From Acidimicrobiales bacterium (lineage in GTDB: Bacteria; Actinomycetota; Acidimicrobiia; Acidimicrobiales; SHLQ01), in the NCBI GenBank assembly GCA_013002375.1, contig JABDJW010000284.1, forward strand, positions 1 through 7,027: a stretch of 7,027 bases of DNA. Direction: 5' to 3'. Under the pieces are notes generated by a model. The model searched no databases. It had not been told where the DNA came from and saw nothing but the letters and a program-made list of their open reading frames with translations. Positions 1 to 6,178 of the stretch are shown here, in pieces (positions within the stretch are counted from its first letter, which is position 1; each line of letters opens with the position of its first letter). The position numbers were made by a program, and so were the translations under genes.

Positions 1-127
1 GTGCTACGTCGACCCTCAGGAGATCAGCGACCTCATCGTCTTCCTCGCCAGCGACTACGGCCGTCACATCTCCGGACAGGTCATCGGCGTCGACGGCAAC
101 ACCGAGACCCTGTGGCCTCGGAGTTGA
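1..127 (+). CDS. Short-chain dehydrogenase/reductase (SDR), C-terminal fragment
   Basis: Only the last 41 codons are present, in the frame beginning at base 2 and ending with TGA at 125-127; the gene starts left of the window. The peptide has the typical end of a classical SDR: an E-I-S-D-L-I-V-F-L-A-S-D helix followed by I-S-G-Q-V-I-G-V-D-G-N. In SDRs this is the conserved 'FLASD...ITGQ...VDGG' region after the active site, which packs the last strand of the Rossmann fold. The nucleotide-binding glycine motif and the Tyr-x-x-x-Lys catalytic pair lie outside the window, so the substrate and the cofactor cannot be judged. The usual second Gly of VDGG is Asn here. The frame-1 reading of the same bases gives an Arg/His-rich peptide and is not the gene. 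Confidence 0.85.
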   Translation, partial: CYVDPQEISDLIVFLASDYGRHISGQVIGVDGNTETLWPRS

Positions 128-142
128 CGACCCCACGTGTTC

Positions 143-148
143 TACGCT
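143..148 (+). promoter_or_regulatory. Possible -10 element for a leaderless yjbR-family transcript
   Basis: TACGCT fits the actinobacterial -10 consensus TANNNT and ends 7 nt before the ATG at 156, which would place the transcription start on or next to the start codon. A TTGACG hexamer at 124-129 overlaps the upstream stop codon, but its 13-nt spacing is too short for a normal -35. This is pattern-based inference only. Confidence 0.3.
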
Positions 149-155
149 CGGAGGT

Positions 156-545
156 ATGGCCCACGCCAAGATGTTCGACGACGATGATCCGTTCCTGATC
201 CGGGTGAGGGAGCTGGCCGCCGACCTCCCCGACTCCGATGAGAAGGTGTCGCACGGGCGACCGGCGTTCTTCACCAAGAAGATCTTCTGCTACTACGGTG
301 GCTCACTCAAAGTCGATGGCGAATGGGTTCAGCACCCCCACGCCATCATGATCCTGCCCGACGAAGACGAACGGGAAGCGCTGATGGGGGATTCGCGGGT
401 CTTCGTCCCGGCCTACCTCGGCCCGTACGGGTGGCTGGGCTTCGATCTCGACGACGACACCGATTGGACAGAGGTCGCCGAACTGCTCGACATGTCGTAC
501 CGGCTCACCGCCCCGAGGAAGGCGATCGCCCAACTCGATCGGTGA
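156..545 (+). CDS. MmcQ/YjbR-family protein
   Basis: The 129-residue product matches the MmcQ/YjbR family, whose members are small single-domain proteins of about 110-130 residues. Visible family hallmarks are E-K-V-S-H-G-R-P-A-F-F (about residues 29-39), a central P-H-A-I-M-I-L-P-D-E-D-E-R-E-A-L strand/helix, the V-P-A-Y-L-G-P-Y-G-W-L-G-F block (about 84-96), and the closing W-T-E-V-A-E-L-L-D-M-S-Y-R-L-T-A-P-R-K segment. The family is often labelled DNA-binding because of its fold, but a molecular function is not established and none is claimed here. It is a separate unit, 28 nt after the SDR stop and converging on the DUF899 gene 21 nt downstream. The start is odd: GGAGG at 150-154 sits only 1 nt before ATG156, too close for normal use, and 16 nt before the in-frame ATG171, too far. 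Leaderless translation from ATG156 is a reasonable alternative. There is no signal peptide or membrane segment. Confidence 0.88.
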   Translation: MAHAKMFDDDDPFLIRVRELAADLPDSDEKVSHGRPAFFTKKIFCYYGGSLKVDGEWVQHPHAIMILPDEDEREALMGDSRVFVPAYLGPYGWLGFDLDDDTDWTEVAELLDMSYRLTAPRKAIAQLDR

Positions 546-566
546 GCCGAGGCTGAGGCCTAGCGA

Positions 567-1277
567 CTACTCGTCGTAGGAGTCGTGGCGGCGCAGCCAC
601 GCCATCGACCACGGCAGATCGGCCTCGTCGCGACCCTTGGGGGTGAGGTCGAGGTGGTGGTAGGTGCTGTTGAGCAGATCGAGGCCCCTGGCCCCCACCT
701 GGTAGGTGAGGAAGATTCGGTCGCCGTCGCGATAGAACACGCTGATCAGCGGCGATTCCGGGCCCATCGGCGTGCTGGTACCGAGGTTGTAGGTGAGCTC
801 GCCGGCCTCGAGCTGTTCTGGGGTAGCGGTGGCCCCCATGTCGATGTTGAAGCTGGATCCATCGCACGACACCCAGCGGAAGTCCCACCCCATCCGTTTG
901 CGGTAGGTCTCGATCTGGTCGACCGTTGCGCTCGACACGACAGCAAAGGCGGTGTCGCGGGCGGCGAGATGGGCCGTGGTGCCGTTGTAAGTATCGGCCC
1001 AGAACGAACACGACGGACAACCCTCATCGCCCCAGTCGGTGCCGAACATGAAGTGGTACACGATCAGCTGGGAATGGTCATCGAACAGGTCTGAGAACGC
1101 GACCGGTCCAGATGGGGTCAGGAAGGTGTAGTCCGATGACACCTCCATCCATGGCAGGTCCCGTCGGCTTTGGGCCATTCGCTCCCGTTCGTAGGTGAAG
1201 GCCTTTTCTTTGGCCAGGTGGTCGCGGTGGGCGTCGAGCCAGGCATCGCGGTCAACGATCGTGTGGGTATCGGTCAT
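567..1277 (-). CDS. DUF899 family thioredoxin-like protein
   Basis: The 236-residue product belongs to the DUF899 family, which has a thioredoxin-like fold and no firmly assigned reaction. Landmarks are a DRDAW-LDAHRDHLAKEKAFT helix at 9-28, R-R-D-L-P-W at 38-43, a strand L-I-V-Y-H-F-M-F-G at 71-79, and then G-C-P-S-C-S-F-W-A-D with a CxxC pair at Cys87 and Cys90. The CPSC placed after the first strand resembles a thioredoxin or peroxiredoxin active site, so a redox role is plausible but inferred. The C-terminal half carries family blocks such as S-S-F-N-I-D-M-G and L-L-N-S-T-Y-H-H-L-D-L-T-P-K-G-R. I chose ATG1277 over an in-frame GTG at 1319 because AGGAG (1286-1290) lies 8 nt upstream with ideal spacing and a -10-like TATAGA lies between the two starts. 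The protein is probably cytoplasmic: no signal peptide or membrane segment is visible. It may be a separate unit rather than the tail of the dehydrogenase operon. Confidence 0.88.
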   Translation of the reverse strand: MTDTHTIVDRDAWLDAHRDHLAKEKAFTYERERMAQSRRDLPWMEVSSDYTFLTPSGPVAFSDLFDDHSQLIVYHFMFGTDWGDEGCPSCSFWADTYNGTTAHLAARDTAFAVVSSATVDQIETYRKRMGWDFRWVSCDGSSFNIDMGATATPEQLEAGELTYNLGTSTPMGPESPLISVFYRDGDRIFLTYQVGARGLDLLNSTYHHLDLTPKGRDEADLPWSMAWLRRHDSYDE

Positions 1278-1285
1278 CGTTCTCA

Positions 1286-1304
1286 CTCCTAGGTCTTTTC
1301 TATA
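1286..1304 (-). promoter_or_regulatory. Candidate -10 box and ribosome binding site of the DUF899 gene
   Basis: On the minus strand TATAGA (1304 to 1299) fits a sigma-70 type -10 box, and AGGAG (1290 to 1286) is the ribosome binding site, 8 nt before ATG1277. No convincing -35 is seen at normal spacing; TTGTCC (1333 to 1328) is 23 nt away. The ribosome binding site is much safer than the promoter. Confidence 0.45.
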
Positions 1305-1347
1305 CGACGACCCACCCACCGGGAAAGGGACAATCTGGTGCCTCGCC

Positions 1348-2004
1348 TCAGGTCAGATGATCGGCCAGCGCACCGAAGTCGTTCACATGCAGGTCAGCGG
1401 CCGGATAGGTGGGTGCATACGACATCTTGGGTCGTGCGATGAACGCCGTGTTCAGACCGACCGCCCGGGCCCCGGCCAGATCCCAGTCGTGGCAGGCCAC
1501 CATCCACATCCTGTCCGGCGACACTCCGGCGATCTGGGCCGCGTGCAGGTACGGGGCGGGACCGGGCTTGTAGGTCGAAACAGCCTCCACCGACACGATG
1601 TGGTCGAAGAGGTGGGTGAGGCCAGCGCTCTCACACTGTGCTTCCACGCCGGCCTGCTCGGAGTTGGTGAGTGCCATGGTCTGGTGCCCAGCGGCCCGCA
1701 ATCGTTCCAACCCGCCGACCACGTCGGGGTACGCCTCCAGTTGGCCGAATCCCTCCGCCACCTGGGCCCACTCGTCGTCGCTGGCCCGTCGGCCGGCAGC
1801 GGCGACCACCGCGTCGAACGCATGCCGGGCGAGCGAGCTGAAGGCGACGAAGTCCATCCCGGTGGTCGACACCGACATCGACAGCTGAAGGAGCTTCTGG
1901 AAGAAGACGGTGAACCCACCGGCATCGGGAGCCACCGAGTCCACCGCCGCTCGCACCGGGGCCAGATCCAGCGTGGTCTCGTTCATGTCGAACACGATCA
2001 TCAA
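1348..2004 (-). CDS. HAD-superfamily hydrolase, haloacid dehalogenase type II group
   Basis: The product has 218 residues, the normal length for (S)-2-haloacid dehalogenase-like HAD proteins. The four HAD motifs are visible: motif I F-D-M-N-E-T with nucleophile Asp6, motif II A-L-T-N-S at 111-115, motif III Lys146 in Y-K-P, and motif IV A-C-H-D-W-D-L-A-G-A-R at 170-180 with acidic Asp173 and Asp175. An alpha-helical cap (about 15-95) follows motif I, as in type II dehalogenases. Motif I lacks both the second Asp of DxDxT phosphatases and the aromatic/Gly of DxYGT dehalogenases. The substrate-side Arg of characterised L-2-haloacid dehalogenases (Arg41 in L-DEX numbering) has no obvious counterpart in the F-F-Q-K-L-L-Q-L helix at 34-41. 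True dehalogenase activity is therefore doubtful and the substrate is unknown. The gene starts 24 nt after the E2 stop without a clear ribosome binding site, which suggests co-transcription and coupling with the dehydrogenase genes. ATG codons at 2004 and 2001 are adjacent, so the start is uncertain by one codon. Confidence 0.88.
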   Translation of the reverse strand: MMIVFDMNETTLDLAPVRAAVDSVAPDAGGFTVFFQKLLQLSMSVSTTGMDFVAFSSLARHAFDAVVAAAGRRASDDEWAQVAEGFGQLEAYPDVVGGLERLRAAGHQTMALTNSEQAGVEAQCESAGLTHLFDHIVSVEAVSTYKPGPAPYLHAAQIAGVSPDRMWMVACHDWDLAGARAVGLNTAFIARPKMSYAPTYPAADLHVNDFGALADHLT

Positions 2005-2028
2005 CCGAACCTACTCGGTGTGGTGATG

Positions 2029-3222
2029 TCAGTCGTTTACGAACAACAACGCGGGGGTTTCGAGAACCTGCTTGATTCGTTGCACGAATCGGGCGGCATC
2101 CCAGCCGTCGACCATTCGGTGATCGAAGCTCGACGACAGATTCATCATCTTGCGGGGTTGGAAGGCACCGTCGATCCATACCGGCCTGGTCTCGATCTTG
2201 TTCACGCCGATGATGGAGACCTCGGGACGATTGATGATCGGCGTTGTGGCGATGCCGCCCATCGCTCCCAACGAGGTGATCGTGATGGTCGACCCGCTCA
2301 ATTCGTGGCGGGTGGCAGAGCCATCCCGGGCGGCTTGTGCGACCCGTCCGATTTCGGCGGCCAGGTCCCAGATGCCACGGGCCTCGCAATGGCGGGCCAC
2401 CGGCACCCGCAGGCCGCTGTCGGTCTGGGTGGCGATTCCGATGTGAACCGCGTCGAACGTGGTGAGTACCTCGTTCTCGTGGTCGTAGTGGGCGTTGAGT
2501 TCGGGCTGATCGGCGGCGGCGATCACCATGGCTCGCGCCAGGAAGGACAGTGTTGTGAGCCGAACCCCGCGTTGCTCGGATTCGGCGTTCAACTCGGCGC
2601 GAAGGTGTTCGAGCTCGGTCACGTCGACCGCTTCGACGTAGGTGATGTGAGGGATCTCGCGCCACGCCGACGACAAGCGTTGGGCGATCTGCCGGCGCAC
2701 GCCCCGCACCGGAGTGGCATGTCCTCGGTCCGACGCAGCCGCAGGCGACCGCCGGCCGGGTACCGCGCCGCCGGTCGACGCTTGGTCGAGGTCGTGATGC
2801 ATCACGCGACCGTCGGGGCCGCTGCCCTCGACGGCGGCCAAGTCGATCCCGAGTTCCTTGGCTCGAGCCCGCACAGCCGGCGCCGCCACGGCCCTTGCCC
2901 CCGATGTCAGACCTTGTGGCTCAGGGGGCGGGGTCGGCTGCGTTGCTGGCTCGTCCACCGGCTCGGCCGTCGCCGGAACGTCATCGGTTTCGAAACCGAT
3001 CAGCACGCTGCCAACCGCCAGCACATCGCCGGGTTCGCCATGCAGCTCGATCACCTGCCCGTCGACCGGGGCCGAGATCTCGACGCTGGCCTTGTCGGTG
3101 AGCACCTCGGCGATCACCGTGTCGGGGGTGACGCTGTCGCCGACCGCCACCATCCACTCCACCAACTCGGCTTCGGCCACCCCCTCGCCCACATCGGGCA
3201 GCTTCATCTCGTAGCGACTCAC
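2029..3222 (-). CDS. bkdC: Branched-chain 2-oxoacid dehydrogenase E2 (lipoamide acyltransferase)
   Basis: The product is a 397-residue E2 core enzyme. It accepts the acyl group from E1 onto its lipoyl arm and transfers it to CoA, forming isobutyryl-, isovaleryl- or 2-methylbutyryl-CoA in the cytoplasm. Domains in order: one lipoyl domain (about 6-80) with the T-D-K-A motif and lipoylated Lys44; an Ala/Pro/Thr/Glu-rich linker (81-112); a peripheral subunit-binding domain (about 113-147, A-P-A-V-R-A-R-A-K-E-L-G-I-D ... G-S-G-P-D-G-R-V); a second linker; and the catalytic domain (about 170-397), with G-V-R-R-Q-I-A-Q-R-L at its start and catalytic H-R-M-V-D-G (His368, Asp372) near the end. GTG3222 is chosen because it overlaps the E1 beta stop as GTGA and has GGGAG 11 nt upstream. 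An in-frame ATG at 3207, just before the lipoyl domain, is the alternative. Extension to 3354 would add an Arg/Pro-rich, non-homologous stretch inside E1 beta. The catalytic-domain sequence and E1 partners favour the branched-chain complex over a pyruvate complex. Confidence 0.93.
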   Translation of the reverse strand: MSRYEMKLPDVGEGVAEAELVEWMVAVGDSVTPDTVIAEVLTDKASVEISAPVDGQVIELHGEPGDVLAVGSVLIGFETDDVPATAEPVDEPATQPTPPPEPQGLTSGARAVAAPAVRARAKELGIDLAAVEGSGPDGRVMHHDLDQASTGGAVPGRRSPAAASDRGHATPVRGVRRQIAQRLSSAWREIPHITYVEAVDVTELEHLRAELNAESEQRGVRLTTLSFLARAMVIAAADQPELNAHYDHENEVLTTFDAVHIGIATQTDSGLRVPVARHCEARGIWDLAAEIGRVAQAARDGSATRHELSGSTITITSLGAMGGIATTPIINRPEVSIIGVNKIETRPVWIDGAFQPRKMMNLSSSFDHRMVDGWDAARFVQRIKQVLETPALLFVND

Positions 3223-4232
3223 GCGTCCATCAACTCCCGCATGGCGTAACCGACCCGGGCCGGACCGGGGAAGTAGGACCACTCGTGGGCGTGGGGGTAC
3301 GGAGTGTCCCAGCCACACACCCGGATGATGGGGGCTTCGAGGTGGAACATGCACCGTTCCTGAACGGTGGCGGCCAGTTCGGCCCCGAACCCCGAGGTCA
3401 GGGTGGCTTCGTGCATCACCAGGCAGCGCCCGGTCTTGGTCACCGACGCAACGATCGTGTCGACATCGAGGGGTACGAGAGTGCGCAGGTCGATGATCTC
3501 GGCGTCGAGCCCGTGCTCCTCGGCGGCGGCCTCGGCGACGTGCACCATGGTGCCGTAGGTGAGCACTGTCAGATCAGAACCTTCGCGATGCAACCGGGCC
3601 GTGCCGACCTCTATGCGGTAGTGGCCCTCGGGCACCTCGCCCAAAGGATGCTTCGACCAGGGGACGATCGGGCGGTCCGGGTGCCCGTCGAAAGGTCCGT
3701 TGTAGACCCGCTTGGGTTCGAGGAAGATCACCGGATCGTCGTCTTCGATGGCAGCGATGAGCAGCCCCTTGGCGTCGTAGGGGTTCGATACCACCACCGT
3801 CTTGAGCCCGGCCACATGGGTGAAGAGCGCCTCGGGGCTCTGCGAATGGGTTTGTCCTCCGAAGATCCCGCCACCGGTGGGCATGCGAATCACGAGCGGT
3901 GCGGTGAAATCGCCCGCTGAGCGGTGCCGCAACCGGGCCGCTTCGGACACGATCTGGTCGTAGGCCGGGTACATGTAGTCGGCGAACTGAATCTCGACAC
4001 AGGGCCGCAATCCGTAGGCCGCCATCCCGACGGCGGCGCCGACGATTCCCGCTTCGCTGATCGGGGTGTCGAAGCAGCGGTGGTCGCCGAATCGTTCCTG
4101 CAACCCCTGGGTGCAGCGGAACACGCCCCCGAAGTAGCCGACGTCTTCGCCGAATACCACCACCGTGTCGTCGCGCTCCATCGCCACCATGTGGGCATCC
4201 CGGATCGCTTCGATCATCGTCATCGAGGTCAC
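3219..4232 (-). CDS. bkdB: Branched-chain 2-oxoacid dehydrogenase E1 beta subunit
   Basis: The 337-residue product is the beta chain of the thiamine diphosphate-dependent E1 heterotetramer. With E1 alpha it decarboxylates 2-oxoisovalerate and related oxoacids and reductively acylates the E2 lipoyl group. The pyrimidine-binding domain carries V-F-G-E-D-V-G-Y-F-G-G-V-F-R (27-39) and the D-T-P-I-S-E-A-G-I-V-G block, whose Glu60 is positioned to activate the cofactor. F-A-D-Y-M-Y-P-A-Y-D-Q (83-93) and G-G-Q-T-H-S-Q-S-P-E-A (125-135, with the conserved His129) follow. The C-terminal domain holds the E-I-I-D-L-R-T-L-V-P-L-D segment common to transketolase-type beta subunits. Start GTG4232 overlaps the E1 alpha TGA as GTGA and has a strong GGAGGAG (4238-4244) at good spacing; in-frame ATGs at 4223 and 4217 fit less well. 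Length and motifs are complete. The symbol follows one of several naming schemes (bkdA2 in others). Confidence 0.94.
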   Translation of the reverse strand: MTSMTMIEAIRDAHMVAMERDDTVVVFGEDVGYFGGVFRCTQGLQERFGDHRCFDTPISEAGIVGAAVGMAAYGLRPCVEIQFADYMYPAYDQIVSEAARLRHRSAGDFTAPLVIRMPTGGGIFGGQTHSQSPEALFTHVAGLKTVVVSNPYDAKGLLIAAIEDDDPVIFLEPKRVYNGPFDGHPDRPIVPWSKHPLGEVPEGHYRIEVGTARLHREGSDLTVLTYGTMVHVAEAAAEEHGLDAEIIDLRTLVPLDVDTIVASVTKTGRCLVMHEATLTSGFGAELAATVQERCMFHLEAPIIRVCGWDTPYPHAHEWSYFPGPARVGYAMRELMDA

Positions 4233-5473
4233 GGCAGCTCCTCCAGACGATCGCGTTGTTCTCTGAGATGACGGGGAAGCTCTGCGTACACGTCATCAAA
4301 CATTGTCTTGGCGCTTCCCACATCACCGGACTTCACCGAACCATGGGAGCTGGCTTCGGCGAACGCCTCGTCGACCTGGGCGTCGACCTCTTCCTGCAGG
4401 GCCTCGTGTTGAGCATCGTCCCACTCGCCGAGATGTACAAGGTGTTGCCGCAGCCGATCGACCGGATCGCCCAGCGGGAACTGTGCGGCTTCCTCCGGCG
4501 GCCGGTAGACCGACGGATCATCCGAGGTGGAGTGAGCCCCGACCCGCAACGTGATCCACTCGATCAGGGTCGGCCCGAGGTTGGTGCGGGCCCGTTCGGC
4601 GGCCCACTGCGAGGCGGCGTACACCGCCAGGTAGTCGTTGCCGTCGACCCGCAGTGCCGGAATGCTGAACCCGTAGCCCCTGTCGGCGAAGGTGGCCGAG
4701 GCGCCACGAGCGAAGTCTTCGGGTGTCGAAATGGCCCAATGGTTGTTCACGATGTTCAGGATCACCGGCGCTTGATAGGTGGAGGCGAACACCAATGCGG
4801 CGTGAAAGTCGGATTCGGCAGTGGCCCCCTCGCCGATCCAGGCTGAGGCGATCTCGGTGCCACCCCGCAACGCCGAGGCCATGGCCCAGCCGACCGCCTG
4901 GATGTACTGGGTGGCCAGGTTGCCCGAGATCGAGAAGAACCCGTGGGCCTTAGACGAATACATCACCGGCAGCTGCCGGCCGTGCAGTGGGTCCTCCGCA
5001 TTGGACAGCACTTGGTTCATCATCGTCACCAACGGGTACTCAGACGAGATCAACAGGCCAGGTTGCCGGTAGGTGGGGAAGTGCATGTCACCGGGTCGCA
5101 GCGCCGCTTGCTGCGCGCAGGCGATCGCCTCCTCGCCGAGGGATCGCATGTAGAACGAGATCTTGCCTTGCCGATGGGCTTGCAGCATGCGGGCGTCGTA
5201 ACTTCGGACCAGCAGCATGGTTCGGAGGCCCTGCTTCTTCTCATCGACCGACATCTCCGGCACCCAGTCGCCGACCGCGCTCCCGTCCTCGTCAAGCACC
5301 CGCACCAGCTGCTTGCGCATCAGGGCGATGCGTTCGACCTTCTCATCCAAGGCGGGCTTGGCCATTTCGCCGGCAGCGGAGATGTAGCGCACCCGATCGG
5401 GAGGATGCTTGCCTCGCGCCGGTTGAGGAATGCGCAGTCGTAGCGGGGTCGGAGTTGGTTCGCGGTCGCTCAT
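4229..5473 (-). CDS. bkdA: Branched-chain 2-oxoacid dehydrogenase E1 alpha subunit
   Basis: The 414-residue product is the thiamine diphosphate-binding alpha chain of E1 and close in length to bacterial branched-chain E1 alpha proteins. Hallmarks are G-K-I-S-F-Y-M-R-S-L-G-E-E-A (103-116), F-P-T-Y-R-Q-P-G-L-L (132-141), G-R-Q-L-P-V-M-Y-S-S (165-174) and the cofactor/Mg motif beginning G-E-G-A-T (214-218) and ending N-N at 243-244. The phosphorylation-loop equivalent H-S-T-S-D-D lies at 314-319. The G-R-Q-L-P-V-M-Y and S-T-S-D-D-P-S blocks and the long N-terminal extension distinguish branched-chain E1 alpha from pyruvate E1 alpha. ATG5473 is preferred: GAGGA (5479-5483) lies 5 nt upstream, whereas the in-frame GTG at 5491 has no such site. 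It is the first gene of the operon and overlaps E1 beta by 4 nt. The stop codon lies just after the E1 beta ribosome binding site, so the two are likely translationally coupled. The symbol is bkdA1 in other schemes. Confidence 0.94.
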   Translation of the reverse strand: MSDREPTPTPLRLRIPQPARGKHPPDRVRYISAAGEMAKPALDEKVERIALMRKQLVRVLDEDGSAVGDWVPEMSVDEKKQGLRTMLLVRSYDARMLQAHRQGKISFYMRSLGEEAIACAQQAALRPGDMHFPTYRQPGLLISSEYPLVTMMNQVLSNAEDPLHGRQLPVMYSSKAHGFFSISGNLATQYIQAVGWAMASALRGGTEIASAWIGEGATAESDFHAALVFASTYQAPVILNIVNNHWAISTPEDFARGASATFADRGYGFSIPALRVDGNDYLAVYAASQWAAERARTNLGPTLIEWITLRVGAHSTSDDPSVYRPPEEAAQFPLGDPVDRLRQHLVHLGEWDDAQHEALQEEVDAQVDEAFAEASSHGSVKSGDVGSAKTMFDDVYAELPRHLREQRDRLEELP

Positions 5474-5489
5474 GTAGGTCCTCGAATCC

Positions 5490-5520
5490 ACACTAGAACA
5501 GCGGGACCGAGGGTCGGCAA
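5490..5520 (-). promoter_or_regulatory. Candidate promoter of the branched-chain dehydrogenase operon
   Basis: On the minus strand TTGCCG (5520 to 5515) and TAGTGT (5495 to 5490, matching TANNNT) are separated by 19 nt, slightly longer than ideal. They lie 17 nt before ATG5473. A small inverted repeat CCGA-GGG-TCGG (5507-5517) overlaps the -35 end and could be an operator, but with 4-bp arms this may be chance. Confidence 0.35.
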
Positions 5521-5545
5521 TGGGCGCACCGTCGGCCAGTGGCCC

Positions 5546-5567
5546 GAACTGTCAAGGGTCAGGCCGT
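5546..5567 (+). promoter_or_regulatory. Possible ECF-type promoter upstream of the sigma gene
   Basis: GAAC (5546-5549) and CGT (5565-5567), separated by 15 nt, resemble the GAAC / CGT pair of many ECF sigma promoters, which often drive their own sigma gene. Transcription would begin about 20-30 nt before ATG5603. Both elements are short and the spacing is slightly under the usual 16-17 nt. Confidence 0.22.
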
Positions 5568-5584
5568 ACCCTTTCGGTCGTCTC

Positions 5585-5598
5585 CTACGTTGTCGTAG
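5585..5598. repeat. Inverted repeat before the sigma-factor start
   Basis: CTACG-TTGT-CGTAG is a perfect 5-bp inverted repeat with a 4-nt loop, ending 4 nt before ATG5603. It could be an operator, or a 5' hairpin if transcription starts upstream of it. It lacks the U-tract of a terminator. Confidence 0.45.
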
Positions 5599-5602
5599 CT
5601 GC

Positions 5603-6178
5603 ATGGTTGCGTTTCGTCGGTCTGCCCTGATGGAGAGAACATCACTCGATGACACGCTTTCGGCTGCCCGGGCCGGGGAAGGTTGGGCCTTCGACGCGCT
5701 CTTCAAGAAGTGGAACGGGCCCCTCACCGGTTTCGTTCGGGCCCGCGGTTCCTCCGATGTCGAGGCGGTCGTCAACGATGTCTTCCTCAAGGCGTTCAAT
5801 GCGCTGGGAACCTTCGAGGGCGACGCATCCGGGTTCCGGGCCTGGCTGTTTAGGATCGCTCGGAACCGTGTGATCGACGAGTTCCGAGCCAGCGGGCGCC
5901 GCCCGACGGTGGTCGGCCTGGACCCCGGCTTTGATGCTGTGGGGGGCGACGTGTCGAGCGACGCCGACCGCCGTTTCGGCGACCAACGGGTCGTCCAGTT
6001 GCTGAGCCAGCTGACCGATGAGCAGCGGGAGGTGTTGACCTTGCGGCTGGTGGCCGACCTGACGATCGATCAGATCGCATCGATCACGGGCCGCCGGCGC
6101 GGTGCGGTGAAACAACTCCAACGCCGCGCCCTCCGGCGACTCGAGGCGATCATCGATGAATCCGAAGGAGATGTGTGA
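5603..6178 (+). CDS. ECF-type RNA polymerase sigma-70 family factor
   Basis: The 191-residue product has only sigma regions 2 and 4, the layout of extracytoplasmic-function sigma factors that direct RNA polymerase to a small regulon. Region 2 spans about 28-95: D-A-L-F-K-K-W-N, then D-V-E-A-V-V-N-D-V-F-L-K-A-F at 52-65 (region 2.2) and F-R-A-W-L-F-R-I-A-R-N-R-V-I-D-E-F-R at 78-95 (2.3/2.4). A linker of about 35 residues follows, then region 4 (about 129-182) with L-T-D-E-Q-R-E-V-L-T-L-R and the helix-turn-helix L-T-I-D-Q-I-A-S-I-T-G-R-R-R-G-A-V-K-Q-L-Q-R-R-A-L. No C-terminal extension is present. The start is uncertain: ATG5603 and in-frame ATG5630 (residue 10) both lack a clear ribosome binding site, and homology would begin after either. 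The gene diverges from the dehydrogenase operon across 129 nt. Its stop overlaps a 17-codon ORF leading into a membrane-protein gene that may be its regulator. The signal and targets are not visible. Confidence 0.92.
   Translation: MVAFRRSALMERTSLDDTLSAARAGEGWAFDALFKKWNGPLTGFVRARGSSDVEAVVNDVFLKAFNALGTFEGDASGFRAWLFRIARNRVIDEFRASGRRPTVVGLDPGFDAVGGDVSSDADRRFGDQRVVQLLSQLTDEQREVLTLRLVADLTIDQIASITGRRRGAVKQLQRRALRRLEAIIDESEGDV

Noticed and set aside
550..561. AGGC-TGAG-GCCT stem between the convergent yjbR-family and DUF899 genes as a terminator
   Set aside because: The stem is only 4 bp and has no T-tract on either side, so it is not convincing as an intrinsic terminator.
1278..1319. Longer DUF899 start (GTG at 1319)
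   Set aside because: The ribosome binding site AGGAG and the -10-like TATAGA lie between it and ATG1277, and the added residues do not resemble the family.
1195..3249. 684-codon plus-strand open frame antisense to the HAD and E2 genes
   Set aside because: It is a GC-bias shadow: the minus strand carries unmistakable E2, HAD and DUF899 motifs over the same bases, while the plus-strand product is low-complexity and Arg/Gly/His-rich with no recognisable domain.
3223..3354. N-terminal extension of E2 to an upstream start at 3354
   Set aside because: The added 44 residues are Arg/Pro-rich, overlap E1 beta and precede the normal lipoyl-domain start. GTG3222 with its GTGA overlap matches the operon pattern.
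3285..3920. 211-codon plus-strand open frame inside E1 beta
   Set aside because: It is antisense to a fully conserved E1 beta sequence, has no recognisable domain and fits the pattern of GC-driven shadow frames.
5474..5491. Longer E1 alpha start (GTG at 5491)
   Set aside because: ATG5473 has GAGGA 5 nt upstream, and the GTG lies within the putative promoter region with no ribosome binding site.
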